NCBI RefSeq assembly: GCF_011064845.1
Contig: NZ_CP049015.1
Span: forward strand, 4,526,001-4,590,000
Source of the DNA: Citrobacter freundii ATCC 8090 = MTCC 1658 = NBRC 12681
Lineage (GTDB): Bacteria; Pseudomonadota; Gammaproteobacteria; Enterobacterales; Enterobacteriaceae
Reading direction: 5' to 3'
DNA: 64,000 nucleotides
The notes under the pieces were generated by a model that saw nothing but the letters and a program-made list of their open reading frames with translations, ran no database searches and was not told the origin of the DNA. Made by a program: the position numbers and the translations under genes. Positions within the stretch are counted from its first letter, which is position 1. Each line of letters opens with the position of its first letter. Below, piece after piece: positions 18,444 to 28,226 of this stretch.

Positions 18444-19967
18444 ATGAGCAGGACACCGGTTCTGGAGATGCGCAACATTGCTAAAGCGTTTGGCAAATTT
18501 TACGCGCTGAAAGGGGTCGATTTAACGGTCTGGCCGCGCGAGATTCATGCCCTGATGGGCGAGAACGGTGCGGGGAAAAGCACCCTGATGAAGATCCTCG
18601 CGGGCGCCTATACCGCCACCAGCGGTGAAATCCTGATTGACGGTCAGCCGTTTCACATTCGCGGTCCCAAAGATGCGCTGAGCGCAGGCATCACGCTGAT
18701 TTATCAGGAGATGCAGCTCGCGCCGAACCTGACGGTGGCAGAAAATATCTTTCTTGGCAGCGAGCTGTCGCGCGGCGGTCTGGTCCAGCGTAAAGAGATG
18801 GTCATGCAGTCACAGAAAGTCATCGATCGACTCGGCGCCCAGTTTAAGGCCAGCGACCGTGTGATGACGTTGACCATCGCCGAACAGCAGCAGGTTGAAA
18901 TTGCCCGTGCCCTGCACCGTAACAGCCGCATTCTGGTGATGGATGAACCCACCGCCGCCCTCTCCTCACGTGAAACCCACCGCCTGTTTGAACTGATCAT
19001 GCGCCTGCGCGATGAGGGGATGGCGATTATCTACATCAGCCACCGCATGGCGGAAGTGTACGAACTCTCCGATCGCGTCAGCGTCCTGCGCGACGGGCAA
19101 TATGTTGGCAGCCTGACCCGCGACAAACTCAACGCCTCGGAGCTAGTGCGCATGATGGTGGGCCGTCCGTTGAGCGACCTGTTCAACAAAGAGCGCGACA
19201 TTCCCTTAGGTAAAGCACGCCTCAACGTCCATCACCTTACCGACGGCCATAAAGTCCAGCCGTGCAGCTTGCTGGTGCGTTCCGGGGAGATCGTCGGCCT
19301 GGCCGGGTTAGTTGGCGCCGGGCGTTCTGAACTGGCGCAGCTGATTTTTGGCGTGCGCAAAGCCATCGGCGGCATGATTGAAGTGGACGGTGAACCGGTG
19401 GTGATCCACTCCCCGCGCGAAGCAATTGACCACGGCATTGGCTTTCTGACGGAAAACCGCAAAGAGCAGGGATTATTTTTAGAGCTGGCAGCGGCAGAAA
19501 ACATCACCATGGCAACGCTGGAACGTGACGCGAACTGGGGCATGCTCGATCGCAAAAAGGCGCAGGCGATTTCTGATGACGCCATCAAATTGCTCAATAT
19601 TCGCGTCCCGCATGCCCAGGTCCGCGCAGGCGGCTTGTCCGGCGGCAACCAGCAAAAGCTGCTGATTTCGCGCTGGGTGGCGATCGGGCCACGCATTTTG
19701 ATCCTCGATGAACCGACGCGCGGCGTGGACGTCGGCGCCAAAAGCGAGATCTACCGGATCATGAACGATATGGCGCGCAAAGGCGTGGCGATCCTGATGA
19801 TCTCCAGCGAACTACCGGAAGTGGTCGGGATGAGCGACCGCGTGTACGTCATGCGCGAAGGCAGTATTGCCGGCGAGCTGAACGGACAAAGTATTACCCA
19901 GGAAAATATTATGACGCTGGCAACCGGCGTGAACGACTCCCATCATCAGGCGGTGCCCCATGAATAA
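18444..19967 (+). CDS. Sugar ABC transporter, double ATP-binding protein
   Basis: 507 residues with two ABC domains, as in RbsA, AlsA and AraG. The first has Walker [10 protein letters not shown] at 39-47 and Walker B ILVMDEP. The second has the degenerate [10 protein letters not shown]-loop typical of this class, with signature LSGGNQQK and Walker [17 protein letters not shown]. It should energise uptake of a pentose or hexose through the following permease. The ribosome site caggagatccgcc precedes the ATG. It overlaps the permease by 8 bp. It occupies the place that alsA holds in E. coli K-12, but the surrounding catabolic genes are different. Confidence 0.92.
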   Translation: MSRTPVLEMRNIAKAFGKFYALKGVDLTVWPREIHALMGENGAGKSTLMKILAGAYTATSGEILIDGQPFHIRGPKDALSAGITLIYQEMQLAPNLTVAENIFLGSELSRGGLVQRKEMVMQSQKVIDRLGAQFKASDRVMTLTIAEQQQVEIARALHRNSRILVMDEPTAALSSRETHRLFELIMRLRDEGMAIIYISHRMAEVYELSDRVSVLRDGQYVGSLTRDKLNASELVRMMVGRPLSDLFNKERDIPLGKARLNVHHLTDGHKVQPCSLLVRSGEIVGLAGLVGAGRSELAQLIFGVRKAIGGMIEVDGEPVVIHSPREAIDHGIGFLTENRKEQGLFLELAAAENITMATLERDANWGMLDRKKAQAISDDAIKLLNIRVPHAQVRAGGLSGGNQQKLLISRWVAIGPRILILDEPTRGVDVGAKSEIYRIMNDMARKGVAILMISSELPEVVGMSDRVYVMREGSIAGELNGQSITQENIMTLATGVNDSHHQAVPHE

Positions 19968-20955
19968 TCCAACCACTCCCCAGCAGGTGGCGAAATCCGC
20001 CTCCGCAAAAAAAATGCTGATGAGCGATCTGATGCAAACGGTCGGTATCTTACCGATTCTCATCCTGATAGTGGCGGTGTTTGGCTTTATCGCGCCTAAC
20101 TTTTTTACCGAAAGCAACCTGCTGAATATTACCCGCCAGGCGTCGATCAACATCGTGCTGGCCGCTGGCATGACCTTCATTATTTTAACCGGCGGCATCG
20201 ATCTTTCGGTTGGTTCGATTCTCGGCACCACCGCAGTGGCAGCGATGGTGGTTTCGCTGATCCCGGAGTTTGCCATGCTGTCAGTCCCTGCCGCACTGTT
20301 GCTCGGCATGGTGCTGGGGTTGTTTAACGGCGCGCTGGTCGCTTTTGCCGGCCTGCCGCCGTTTATCGTCACGCTTGGAACCTATACGGCGCTGCGCGGC
20401 GCGGCCTATCTGCTGGCGGACGGCACCACGGTGATTAACTCCAACATCAGCTTTGAGTGGATCGGCAACAACTATCTCGGTCCGGTTCCGTGGCTGGTGG
20501 TCATTGCGCTGGCGGTGGTGGTGGTGTGCTGGTTCATTCTTAGGCGCACAACGCTCGGCGTTCATATCTATGCGGTTGGCGGCAATATGCAGGCCGCGCG
20601 CTTAACCGGGATCAAAGTGTGGCTGGTGCTGCTGTTCGTCTACGGCATGAGCGGTTTGCTCTCAGGTCTTGGCGGGGTGATGAGCGCCTCGCGACTGTAC
20701 AGCGCCAATGGCAACTTAGGTATGGGTTACGAACTGGACGCCATCGCGGCGGTGATCCTCGGCGGCACCAGCTTTGTTGGCGGGATCGGCACCATCACCG
20801 GCACGCTGGTGGGGGCGTTGATCATTGCCACGCTCAATAACGGCATGACGCTGATGGGCGTCTCCTATTTCTGGCAATTGGTGATCAAAGGGGCGGTGAT
20901 CATCATAGCGGTGCTGATCGACAAATACCGTACCCGACACCATCAAAGTGTATAG
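19960..20955 (+). CDS. Sugar ABC transporter permease (RbsC/AlsC family)
   Basis: 331 residues with about eight to ten hydrophobic segments. The family motif [13 protein letters not shown] is near residue 70, and [34 protein letters not shown] near 255-290. It forms the inner-membrane channel for the double-ATPase importer. The first about 15 residues are polar and cytoplasmic. It overlaps the ATPase gene by 8 bp. An 88-bp spacer with a REP unit separates it from the binding protein gene. Confidence 0.92.
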   Translation: MNNPTTPQQVAKSASAKKMLMSDLMQTVGILPILILIVAVFGFIAPNFFTESNLLNITRQASINIVLAAGMTFIILTGGIDLSVGSILGTTAVAAMVVSLIPEFAMLSVPAALLLGMVLGLFNGALVAFAGLPPFIVTLGTYTALRGAAYLLADGTTVINSNISFEWIGNNYLGPVPWLVVIALAVVVVCWFILRRTTLGVHIYAVGGNMQAARLTGIKVWLVLLFVYGMSGLLSGLGGVMSASRLYSANGNLGMGYELDAIAAVILGGTSFVGGIGTITGTLVGALIIATLNNGMTLMGVSYFWQLVIKGAVIIIAVLIDKYRTRHHQSV

Positions 20956-20979
20956 ACAAGCTTACTGGCCTACTCATTC

Positions 20980-21011
20980 GTAGGCCTGATAAGCGCAGCG
21001 CCATCAGGCGT
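20980..21011. repeat. REP unit between permease and binding-protein genes
   Basis: gtaggcctgataagc to gccatcaggcgt. A single REP of the cctgat variant within the operon. Confidence 0.75.
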
Positions 21012-21043
21012 ATAACAACAATACCCTACGTGAGGAAACGAGT

Positions 21044-21985
21044 ATGCGTTTGAAGCCATTAGTGACCGCGCTCTGTGCTGGCGCCCTGCTTGCTGCAGCT
21101 CCATTTGTGCAGGCAAAAGAACTGAAATCCATCGGCGTTACGGTGGGCGATCTGGCCAACCCGTTCTTCGTGCAGATCACCAAAGGCGCGGAGCTGGAAG
21201 CACGCAAACTGGCAGGTGATAGCGTTAAAGTCACGCTGGTTTCCAGCGGCTACGATCTGGGGCAACAGGTGTCGCAAATCGACAACTTTATTGCCGCCAA
21301 AGTCGACATGATTATCCTTAACGCCGCCGACTCCAAAGGCATCGGCCCGGCGGTTAAACGCGCGAAAGACGCCGGGATCGTGGTGGTTGCCGTTGACGTA
21401 GCGGCGGAAGGCGCAGACGCGACCATTACTTCCGATAACACTCAGGCAGGCGAAATGGCCTGTAAATACATTACCGACCGTCTGAAAGGGAAAGGCAACG
21501 TCGTCATCATCAACGGGCCGCCGGTTTCCGCCGTCCAGAACCGTGTGGAAGGCTGCCAGACTGAGTTTAAACGCCACCCGGACATCAAGGTACTGTCGCA
21601 TAACCAAAACGCCAAAGGCAGTCGCGAAGGCGGGCTGGAGATCATGACCGCGTTGCTGGCGGCGAATCCGAAGATCGACGGCGTATTCGCCATTAACGAT
21701 CCCACGGCGATCGGCGCCGATCTGGCGGCAAAACAGGCGCAGCGTAGCGAATTCTTTATTGTCGGCGTAGATGGATCCCCAGACGGTGAAGAAGCGCTGA
21801 AGCGCGAAAACTCACTATTTGTGGCGACTCCGGCACAAGATCCGCAGGTGATGGCTGCCAAAGCAGTTGAAATCGGCTATGACATATTGCAGGGGAAACC
21901 CGCCCCGAAAGAACCCGTGCTGATCCCAGTGACGATGATCGATAAAAACAACGTCGGCAGTTATAAGGGTTGGACGGTTAAATAG
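21044..21985 (+). CDS. Sugar ABC transporter periplasmic substrate-binding protein
   Basis: 313 residues. The signal peptide is MRLKPLVTALCAGALLAAAPFVQA (cleavage about residue 24). The mature protein has a type I periplasmic-binding fold of the RbsB/AlsB kind: GVTVGDLANPFF at strand 1, then VSSGYDLGQQVSQIDNFIAAKVDMIILN, and later GVFAINDPTAIGA and VGVDGSPDGEEAL. It delivers the sugar to the permease. A BIME follows the stop, a common arrangement that stabilises the message of the abundant binding protein. It could also present ligand to the neighbouring sensor kinase, as TorT does to TorS; that is inference. Confidence 0.92.
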   Translation: MRLKPLVTALCAGALLAAAPFVQAKELKSIGVTVGDLANPFFVQITKGAELEARKLAGDSVKVTLVSSGYDLGQQVSQIDNFIAAKVDMIILNAADSKGIGPAVKRAKDAGIVVVAVDVAAEGADATITSDNTQAGEMACKYITDRLKGKGNVVIINGPPVSAVQNRVEGCQTEFKRHPDIKVLSHNQNAKGSREGGLEIMTALLAANPKIDGVFAINDPTAIGADLAAKQAQRSEFFIVGVDGSPDGEEALKRENSLFVATPAQDPQVMAAKAVEIGYDILQGKPAPKEPVLIPVTMIDKNNVGSYKGWTVK

Positions 21986-21999
21986 CCCGCCACAACAAC

Positions 22000-22084
22000 G
22001 CCGGTTGGCGGCAAAGATGCCTTATCCGGTCTACAAAATCGCTATGAATTTGTAGGCCGGATAAGCGCGGCACCATCCGGCATT
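22000..22084. repeat. BIME between binding-protein and isomerase genes
   Basis: Unit 1 (gccggttggcggc to cttatccggtctac) and an inverted unit 2 (gtaggccggataagc to ccatccggcat) lie 16 nt apart. It separates the transport genes from the catabolic genes. Confidence 0.85.
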
Positions 22085-22105
22085 ATATTAAGGAGGATTC
22101 TGCCG

Positions 22106-22789
22106 ATGAAACGCTCCGCAATAAACGAGATCCTTGGTCACACGCGCCAGTTTTTCTCTCAGCACGACGTGCATCTCCCCCCTTTTGCCAGCTTCCCCCC
22201 GACCCAATGGCGCAAGCTTGATGCCGCTGCCTGGAGCGAAGTGTTCGACCTTAAGCTCGGTTGGGATGTCACCGCGTTTGGCGGCAACAATTTCGCCGCG
22301 CAAGGATTAACGCTGTTCACCCTGCGTAATGGTTCGCCGAAAGGCATGCCTTACGAGAAATGCTACGCCGAGAAAATCATGCATGTTCGCGATGCACAGG
22401 CCACGCCGATGCATTTTCACTGGCGCAAACGCGAAGACATTATCAATCGCGGCGGCGGCAATCTCATTGTAGAACTGTGGAATGCAGGGATCCGCGAGCA
22501 AACGGAAGACAGCGACGTTAGCGTGGTAATTGACGGCTGCCGGCAAACCCATACCGCAGGCAGTCAACTGCGCCTGACGCCGGGTGAAAGCATATGCCTG
22601 CCGCCGGGCCTGTATCACAGCTTCTGGGCGGAAGAAGGTTTTGGCGACGTGCTGGTTGGCGAGGTCTCTTCTGTTAATGACGACGACCACGACAACCATT
22701 TTCTGCAACCGATTTCCCGCTACAACGACATTGAAGAAGACGAACCGGCGCTGCTGGTACTGTGTAACGAATATCGCCTGTTCCGCTAA
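22106..22789 (+). CDS. D-lyxose isomerase-type cupin (D-lyxose ketol-isomerase)
   Basis: 227-residue cupin. The metal-binding set is complete: H103 and H105 in PMHFHWRKRE, E110, and H171 in PGLYHSFW. This corresponds to the Mn-binding site known for the D-lyxose isomerase of E. coli O157:H7. The family interconverts D-lyxose and D-xylulose and also acts on D-mannose/D-fructose. A strong aaggagg ribosome site precedes the ATG. The aldolase starts 14 bp downstream and the kinase follows, so the isomerase supplies the ketose for phosphorylation. The reaction class is well supported; the true in vivo substrate is not. Confidence 0.87.
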   Translation: MKRSAINEILGHTRQFFSQHDVHLPPFASFPPTQWRKLDAAAWSEVFDLKLGWDVTAFGGNNFAAQGLTLFTLRNGSPKGMPYEKCYAEKIMHVRDAQATPMHFHWRKREDIINRGGGNLIVELWNAGIREQTEDSDVSVVIDGCRQTHTAGSQLRLTPGESICLPPGLYHSFWAEEGFGDVLVGEVSSVNDDDHDNHFLQPISRYNDIEEDEPALLVLCNEYRLFR

Positions 22790-22803
22790 CCAAGGAGCAC
22801 ATT

Positions 22804-23664
22804 ATGCCGTTGATCTCACTCGCTGATGGCCTTGCCCATGCCCGCGAGCACCGCTATGCCTTAGGGGCGTTTAACGTTCTGGATTCACATTTCCTGCGCG
22901 CGTTGTTTGCCGCAGCAAAGCAAGAACGTTCGCCGTTTATTATCAACATTGCCGAGGTGCATTTTAAATATATCTCGCTAGATTCTCTGGTCGAAGCGGT
23001 CAAATTCGAAGCCGCGCGGCATGACATTCCGGTAGTGCTGAATCTTGACCACGGCCTGCACTTTGAGTCGGTGGTGCGAGCGTTACGCTTAGGTTTCAGC
23101 TCAGTGATGTTCGATGGCTCCACGCTGGAGTACGAAGAAAATATCCGTCAGACCCGTGAAGTGGTGAAGATGTGCCACGCCGTCGGCGTGTCGGTGGAAG
23201 CTGAGTTGGGCGCAGTCGGTGGCGATGAAGGCGGTGCGCTGTACGGTCATGCCGACGAATCACTGTTTACCGACCCAATGCTGGCGCGTGATTTCGTTGA
23301 CAGAACCGGGATTGACGCGCTGGCGGTCGCCATTGGCAACGCCCACGGCAAATATAAAGGCGAACCGCTGCTCGACTTCCCGCGTCTGGACGCCATTCGC
23401 CAGCAGGCGGCAATCCCGCTGGTACTGCACGGTGGCTCCGGCATCAGCGACGACGATTTCAAGCGCGCAATTGAACTCGGCATTCACAAAATCAACTTCT
23501 ATACCGGCATGTCGCAGGCGGCGCTGTCGGCAGTGGAGACGCGGATGGCGAATCGTCAGCCCTTATACGACGAATTCGCTGAACTGCTGCTCGGCATTGA
23601 GGAAGCCATTACCGATACCGTTTCAGAACAGATGCGCATTTTTGGCAGCGCGGGACGGGTCTGA
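22804..23664 (+). CDS. Class II (zinc) DHAP-dependent aldolase, GatY/KbaY/FbaA-like
   Basis: 286 residues of the class II aldolase family, closest in length and pattern to tagatose-bisphosphate aldolases. The catalytic D82 is next to zinc ligand H83 (NLDHG), with further zinc ligands H181 (GNAHG) and H209 (VLHGGSG). The phosphate loop GGSG is at 210-213 and N231-T234 lies in KINFYT. Members cleave ketose 1-phosphates or 1,6-bisphosphates to dihydroxyacetone phosphate plus an aldehyde. Its stop overlaps the kinase ATG by one base. In this operon it probably cleaves the kinase product; whether that is a pentulose 1-phosphate or a hexulose bisphosphate is open. Confidence 0.88.
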   Translation: MPLISLADGLAHAREHRYALGAFNVLDSHFLRALFAAAKQERSPFIINIAEVHFKYISLDSLVEAVKFEAARHDIPVVLNLDHGLHFESVVRALRLGFSSVMFDGSTLEYEENIRQTREVVKMCHAVGVSVEAELGAVGGDEGGALYGHADESLFTDPMLARDFVDRTGIDALAVAIGNAHGKYKGEPLLDFPRLDAIRQQAAIPLVLHGGSGISDDDFKRAIELGIHKINFYTGMSQAALSAVETRMANRQPLYDEFAELLLGIEEAITDTVSEQMRIFGSAGRV

Positions 23665-24665
23665 TGGAACGCAAAGGCGTTATCGCCGCAGGCAACATGC
23701 TGGTCGATCATGTGCATCAAATTGTGCAGTGGCCGGAACGCGGCTGGTTGGCGGAAATCACCCGTAGCGAACGCGCCACGGGCGGTGCGCCGCTTAATGT
23801 GCTGCTAACGCTGGCAAAAATGCACACTGGGCTGCCGTTGCAGGCGGTGGGGTTAATCGGTCAGGACAGCGATGGCGACTACATCATGGCGATGCTGGAG
23901 CAGTATCACGTTAATCGCCAACACGTGCAGCGCACGACATTCGCGCCCACGTCAATGTCGCAGGTGATGACCGATCCCAGCGGTCAGCGCACCTTTTTCC
24001 ACTCGCCGGGCGCCAACAGACTGCTGGATTTGCCCGCTTTTGAGCAACTGGATACCTCGATGAAAATCTTCCATCTGGGATATCTGCTGCTGCTCGACAG
24101 TCTGGACATGCCGGATGAGGAGTACGGGACGCGTAGCGCAAGGCTGCTGGCGCAAATGCGCGACAACGGCTTTGAAACGTCGTTGGATCTGGTCTCACGC
24201 AAGGGCGACCCGCGCTACCAACCACTGGTGATGCCAGCCTTGCGCCATCTCGATTATCTGGTGATTAACGAGCTGGAAGCCGGAGAATTTAGCGGGCTGG
24301 AGATCCGCCAGCCCAACAGCGAGCTGCATATCCCGCATATCGCTACCGCCGCGCGCGAATTATTGGATGCAGGCGTACGCCAGCGGGTGGTTATTCACTG
24401 TCCGGAGGGTGCCTGGGGTGAAGCGCCGGATCTGCCGGGCGTCTGGATCCCGTCGCAGTACCTGGCGCAGGAGGAGATCGTTGGCAGCGTCGGGGCGGGT
24501 GATGCGTTTTGCGCCGGATTTTTGTATGGCTGTCATGAGCGCTGGTCGCTGACGGACAGCGTCAGGTTGGCACACGCCTGTGCGCGGGCAAGCTTGCTGT
24601 GCGCCAATGCGATAGACGGCGCGAAGACGCTGGCAGAGCTAAAAGCAGAAATGGTTGACGCCTGA
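23664..24665 (+). CDS. PfkB-family carbohydrate kinase
   Basis: 333-residue ribokinase/PfkB-family sugar kinase. The C-terminal anion-hole motif VGAGDAFCAGF has the catalytic base at D280. The N-terminal GGAPLNV is near residues 41-47. It phosphorylates the ketose made by the upstream isomerase or a related sugar; the position of phosphorylation cannot be read from sequence. The start overlaps the aldolase stop (TGATG). The stop codon is part of the REP unit that follows, so the repeat abuts or has replaced the original end of the gene. Confidence 0.87.
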   Translation: MERKGVIAAGNMLVDHVHQIVQWPERGWLAEITRSERATGGAPLNVLLTLAKMHTGLPLQAVGLIGQDSDGDYIMAMLEQYHVNRQHVQRTTFAPTSMSQVMTDPSGQRTFFHSPGANRLLDLPAFEQLDTSMKIFHLGYLLLLDSLDMPDEEYGTRSARLLAQMRDNGFETSLDLVSRKGDPRYQPLVMPALRHLDYLVINELEAGEFSGLEIRQPNSELHIPHIATAARELLDAGVRQRVVIHCPEGAWGEAPDLPGVWIPSQYLAQEEIVGSVGAGDAFCAGFLYGCHERWSLTDSVRLAHACARASLLCANAIDGAKTLAELKAEMVDA

Positions 24666-24703
24666 TGCGCTGCGCTTATCAGGCCTACGACCGCATCCGG
24701 CAA
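24659..24703. repeat. REP-type unit overlapping the kinase stop codon
   Basis: gcctgatgcgctgcgcttatcaggcctac is a REP palindrome (24659-24688) whose cctga includes the kinase TGA. A partial unit (gcatccggcaag) follows. It lies between the convergent kinase and regulator genes. Confidence 0.7.
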
Positions 24704-24713
24704 GTGCACACGA

Positions 24714-25448
24714 TCACGCCGCCTTATCGTGATGCTGCACGTCAGCGGCAAACACATAACCCAACCCGCGCAGGGTTTTGATCAACATCGGTTGATGCGG
24801 GTTAATCTCTATTTTTCGCCGCAAGCGCATGATTAACACGTCAATGGTGCGGTCAAACACCTCAACACTGTCGCTACGCGTCAGCTCCAGCAGTTGTTCC
24901 CGGCTCAGCACCCGGCGGGCATTTTGGGCCAGCGCCAACAGCAGGCTGTATTCCCCCTGCGTCAGGTCCACCTTCAATTGCTGAGGATTACGAAGCTGGC
25001 AACCGGCGGTATCGAGATGCCAGCCATTGAAAGAAAGCCCCGTGGTCTGTGGCCCGCCGCTTTCTGCCGTTAACACGCCAACGCGTCTGAGCACCGCCTT
25101 TACCCGAGCCACCAGCACCCGCGCATTGAACGGTTTACCGATATAGTCGTCAGCGCCCATTTCCAGCCCGACCACCACATCCGACTCGCTACCAAGCCCG
25201 GTCAGCATCACCACCGGTAATCCGGGCCTCATCTTTTGCACCTGCTGCAGCACCATCAGACCGTTGATGTCGGGCAACATCATATCCAGCAATACCAGCG
25301 CGATCTCCGGATGAGTCTCAATGCAGCGCAACGCCTCCTGTCCGGTGTGACAAGCGGTCACCGCAAAGACGTGTTCGTTCAGCACATCCTGTAAAAGCGA
25401 GCAGACTGCCACGTCATCATCCACAACCAGAACAACGGGTTTCATCAT
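24714..25448 (-). CDS. OmpR/TorR-family response regulator of the sugar island
   Basis: 244 residues. The receiver domain (about 4-115) has D10-D12, phospho-acceptor D55, T83 and K105. The winged-helix output domain of the OmpR class (about 135-232) contains LTQGEYSLLLALAQNARRVLSREQLLEL and DRTIDVLIMRLRRKIE. It is the likely partner of the hybrid kinase at 16065-18329. The two flank the transport/catabolic genes on opposite sides and are both on the minus strand. It presumably activates the intervening operon when the sugar is present (inference). The start MMKPVVLVVDDD could be either Met. Confidence 0.88.
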   Translation of the reverse strand: MMKPVVLVVDDDVAVCSLLQDVLNEHVFAVTACHTGQEALRCIETHPEIALVLLDMMLPDINGLMVLQQVQKMRPGLPVVMLTGLGSESDVVVGLEMGADDYIGKPFNARVLVARVKAVLRRVGVLTAESGGPQTTGLSFNGWHLDTAGCQLRNPQQLKVDLTQGEYSLLLALAQNARRVLSREQLLELTRSDSVEVFDRTIDVLIMRLRRKIEINPHQPMLIKTLRGLGYVFAADVQHHDKAA

Positions 25449-25737
25449 TCGACTCCGTCCACTTCGTTATCATCTTATTGTGAGTAATATCAGGCGAAGT
25501 GAAAGAGCACACATGATCTATCTGATAAAAATATAATCCTTGTCACACTATTCAGTAAACATAATAGGTTTTCCTCTGCTCAGCACTTTGGGCACAAATA
25601 CCTAATAAGAATAACTACGCAGATCACACTTCCTTTCTTTAAAATAAACCATTCGAACTTATGATAATGACAAAATTAAAGCAGCGACATTTACCATTTT
25701 AATAAATTCACAGTACATATGATAAATGGAGATTCAT

Positions 25738-27723
25738 ATGAATAAATCTCAGCCGTTCCGCCTGAGCAGGATTTTTATTGCATTGGTCGCGACTACCGGA
25801 ATATTAGTTAATCCTGTACTTGCCAGTGAGTTATCCCAACCAGCGTCACAATATACAAAGCAACAGAATCAACATTATTTAACATCATTACCTTTTGCCG
25901 ATCGCCAGGATTTTGACGATGCGCAGCGTGGTTTTATCGCACCACTGCCTAACCAAGGTATTCTTAAAAATGCCGACGGAAAACCCTTTTATCGCGCAGA
26001 AGATTATAAGTTTGATATCAATGCCCCTGCACCAGAAACAGTAAACCCCAGCTTATGGCGACAGTCGCAGATCAACGGTATTTCGGGCTTGTTTAAAGTC
26101 ACTGAACGGATGTATCAGGTACGCGGCCAGGATATTTCCAATATCACTTTTATCGAAGGTGATACAGGTATTATCGTTATCGACCCATTGGTTACCGCTG
26201 GGGCAGCAAAAGCCAGCCTGGACCTCTACTATCAACATCGTCCGCAAAAACCGATTGTTGCCGTTATTTATACCCATAGCCATACCGATCACTATGGCGG
26301 TGTGAAAGGCATTGTCTCTGAAAATGACGTGATATCTGGCAAAGTGCAGATTCTCGCCCCGGCAGGCTTTATGGAAGAAGCCATCAGCGAAAACGTATTG
26401 CTGGGCAATATTATGAGTCGCCGTGCTCTGTTCTCCTACGGCCTGCTTCTGCCTCGTAACCCACAAGGAAATATCGGCAACGGTCTGGGCGTCACGCTGA
26501 CAACAGGTCTACCGACCATCATTGCCCCAACCCAATCAATCATCAAAACCGGTGAGAAAAAAGTCATCGACGGCCTGGAGTTCGATTTCCTGATGGCGCC
26601 AGGCAGCGAGGCGCCTTCCGAAATGCACTTATATATTCCGGCGCTCAAAGCGCTCTGTACGGCAGAAAATACGACGCACACGCTGCATAACTTCTATACG
26701 CTACGCGGTGCAAAAACACGCGATACCAGCAAATGGACCGAGTATCTGAACGAAACACTTGATATGTGGGGCAGCCAGGCAGAAGTGTTGTTTATGCCGC
26801 ATACCTGGCCCGTCTGGGGTAATCAGCATATTAACGACTATATCGGTAAATATCGCGACACCATCAAGTATATCCACGATCAAACTCTGAATATGGCTAA
26901 CCAAGGCTATACGATGAATGAGATTGGCAACATGATTCAACTACCACCAACGCTCGCCAATAACTGGGCCAGTCGTGGCTACTACGGTTCGGTCAGCCAT
27001 GACGCGCGTGCGGTCTACAACTTCTACCTCGGCTACTTCGACGGCAACCCGGCAAATCTGGATCCTTACGGACAGACAGATATGGGTAAACGCTACGTCA
27101 AAGCGTTGGGTGGTGCAAAACAGACCATTGAGCTGGCTCAGGAAGCCTATGACAAGGGTGATTATCGCTGGACGTCAGAACTGCTCAAGCACGTGATTTC
27201 CGCTGAACCAGACAACCAGGCGGCTAAGAATCTGCAAGCGAATGCGTTTGAACAACTGGGCTATCAGGCCGAGTCCGCCACCTGGCGCGGTTTCTACCTC
27301 ACCGGCGCGAAAGAACTGCGTGAAGGCGTGCGTAAATTTACACACGGCACCACCAATTCTCCGGACACCATCAACGGCATGAGCGTAGAAATGCTGCTCG
27401 ATTACATGGCCGTTCGTCTGGACAGTGAGAAAGCATCAGGTAAACACATCAGCCTGAACTTCAACCTGGACAAAGGCGAGAACCTGAATCTGACGCTCAA
27501 CAACAGCGTGCTCAATCATCGTCAGACCCTGCAACCAGATGCCGACACCTCATTCTATATCAGCCGTACAGATCTGCACGACGTGCTGACAGGCCAGGTG
27601 AAAATGAGCGATCTGGTACACGCGAAGAAAGTCAAAGTGATTGGCAAAGCCGCGAAGTTGGATGAAGTGATAGCGATGCTGGATCAATTTGATTTGTGGG
27701 TTAATGTCGTTACACCCAATTAA
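25738..27723 (+). CDS. yjcS: Linear primary alkylsulfatase YjcS
   Basis: 661 residues, the same length as E. coli YjcS. A signal peptide (about 1-29, ending VLAS) indicates periplasmic location. The metallo-beta-lactamase domain carries [10 protein letters not shown] with H180, H182, D184 and H185. A helical dimerisation region and a C-terminal SCP2-like lipid-binding domain follow, as in SdsA1. The family hydrolyses linear primary alkyl sulfates such as SDS. Of two in-frame ATGs (25726, 25738) I chose the second because ggag lies eight bases upstream. A strong terminator follows the stop. Confidence 0.94.
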   Translation: MNKSQPFRLSRIFIALVATTGILVNPVLASELSQPASQYTKQQNQHYLTSLPFADRQDFDDAQRGFIAPLPNQGILKNADGKPFYRAEDYKFDINAPAPETVNPSLWRQSQINGISGLFKVTERMYQVRGQDISNITFIEGDTGIIVIDPLVTAGAAKASLDLYYQHRPQKPIVAVIYTHSHTDHYGGVKGIVSENDVISGKVQILAPAGFMEEAISENVLLGNIMSRRALFSYGLLLPRNPQGNIGNGLGVTLTTGLPTIIAPTQSIIKTGEKKVIDGLEFDFLMAPGSEAPSEMHLYIPALKALCTAENTTHTLHNFYTLRGAKTRDTSKWTEYLNETLDMWGSQAEVLFMPHTWPVWGNQHINDYIGKYRDTIKYIHDQTLNMANQGYTMNEIGNMIQLPPTLANNWASRGYYGSVSHDARAVYNFYLGYFDGNPANLDPYGQTDMGKRYVKALGGAKQTIELAQEAYDKGDYRWTSELLKHVISAEPDNQAAKNLQANAFEQLGYQAESATWRGFYLTGAKELREGVRKFTHGTTNSPDTINGMSVEMLLDYMAVRLDSEKASGKHISLNFNLDKGENLNLTLNNSVLNHRQTLQPDADTSFYISRTDLHDVLTGQVKMSDLVHAKKVKVIGKAAKLDEVIAMLDQFDLWVNVVTPN

Positions 27724-27733
27724 TAACAAGCCG

Positions 27734-27770
27734 CTTCCAGAGATATTTTCAATCTCTGGAAGCATATTTA
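27734..27770 (+). terminator. Terminator after yjcS
   Basis: Perfect 11-bp stem cttccagagat / atctctggaag with a 7-nt loop, followed by catatttatt. Confidence 0.8.
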
Positions 27771-27931
27771 TTCACACAACAATGTGCAATCGCAAAAACA
27801 ATAGAATAAATAAATGAATTATGAACTCGGTGGGCATGCAAAGATATTTTATCTCGTTAAAAAATTGCCATACTGCTGACGCTTTATATTCACTCAGGAT
27901 ATTGTTCGCGATAAACAGGATGTATTTTGTT

Positions 27932-28207
27932 ATGCAAACGGTTAACTCCAGCATTGTGATACCGCTGAGAATAATAGGCTGGTTCCTCTCGCTGCCATTA
28001 TTAACAGGATGCAACTTCTCTACCGCCATTCCGGTCATCGGTGCTTACTATCCCGACTGGCTGTTCTGCCTTATTGGCGGCGTCATCCTGACACTCATAA
28101 CCCGAAAAGTTATTCTGCATAAATATAGCGGATTGGCCTTTATCGGGATTATTTATACCGCCCTTTTTGCCCTCTACTCCATGCTGTTCTGGCTGGTATT
28201 TTTCTAA
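27932..28207 (+). CDS. ytcA: YtcA family lipoprotein
   Basis: 91 residues, equal to E. coli YtcA. The N-terminal signal ends in the lipobox LLTGC (C27), and two further hydrophobic segments lie at about 40-57 and 68-88. It is a small lipoprotein or membrane protein of unknown function that always sits before mdtNOP. The start at 27932 has only a weak aggat upstream; an ATG at 27920 is an alternative. The longer open frame to 27821 has no conserved N-terminus. mdtN begins 19 bp after the stop. Confidence 0.82.
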   Translation: MQTVNSSIVIPLRIIGWFLSLPLLTGCNFSTAIPVIGAYYPDWLFCLIGGVILTLITRKVILHKYSGLAFIGIIYTALFALYSMLFWLVFF

Positions 28208-28226
28208 CTTATTTTGAGACGCCCCT

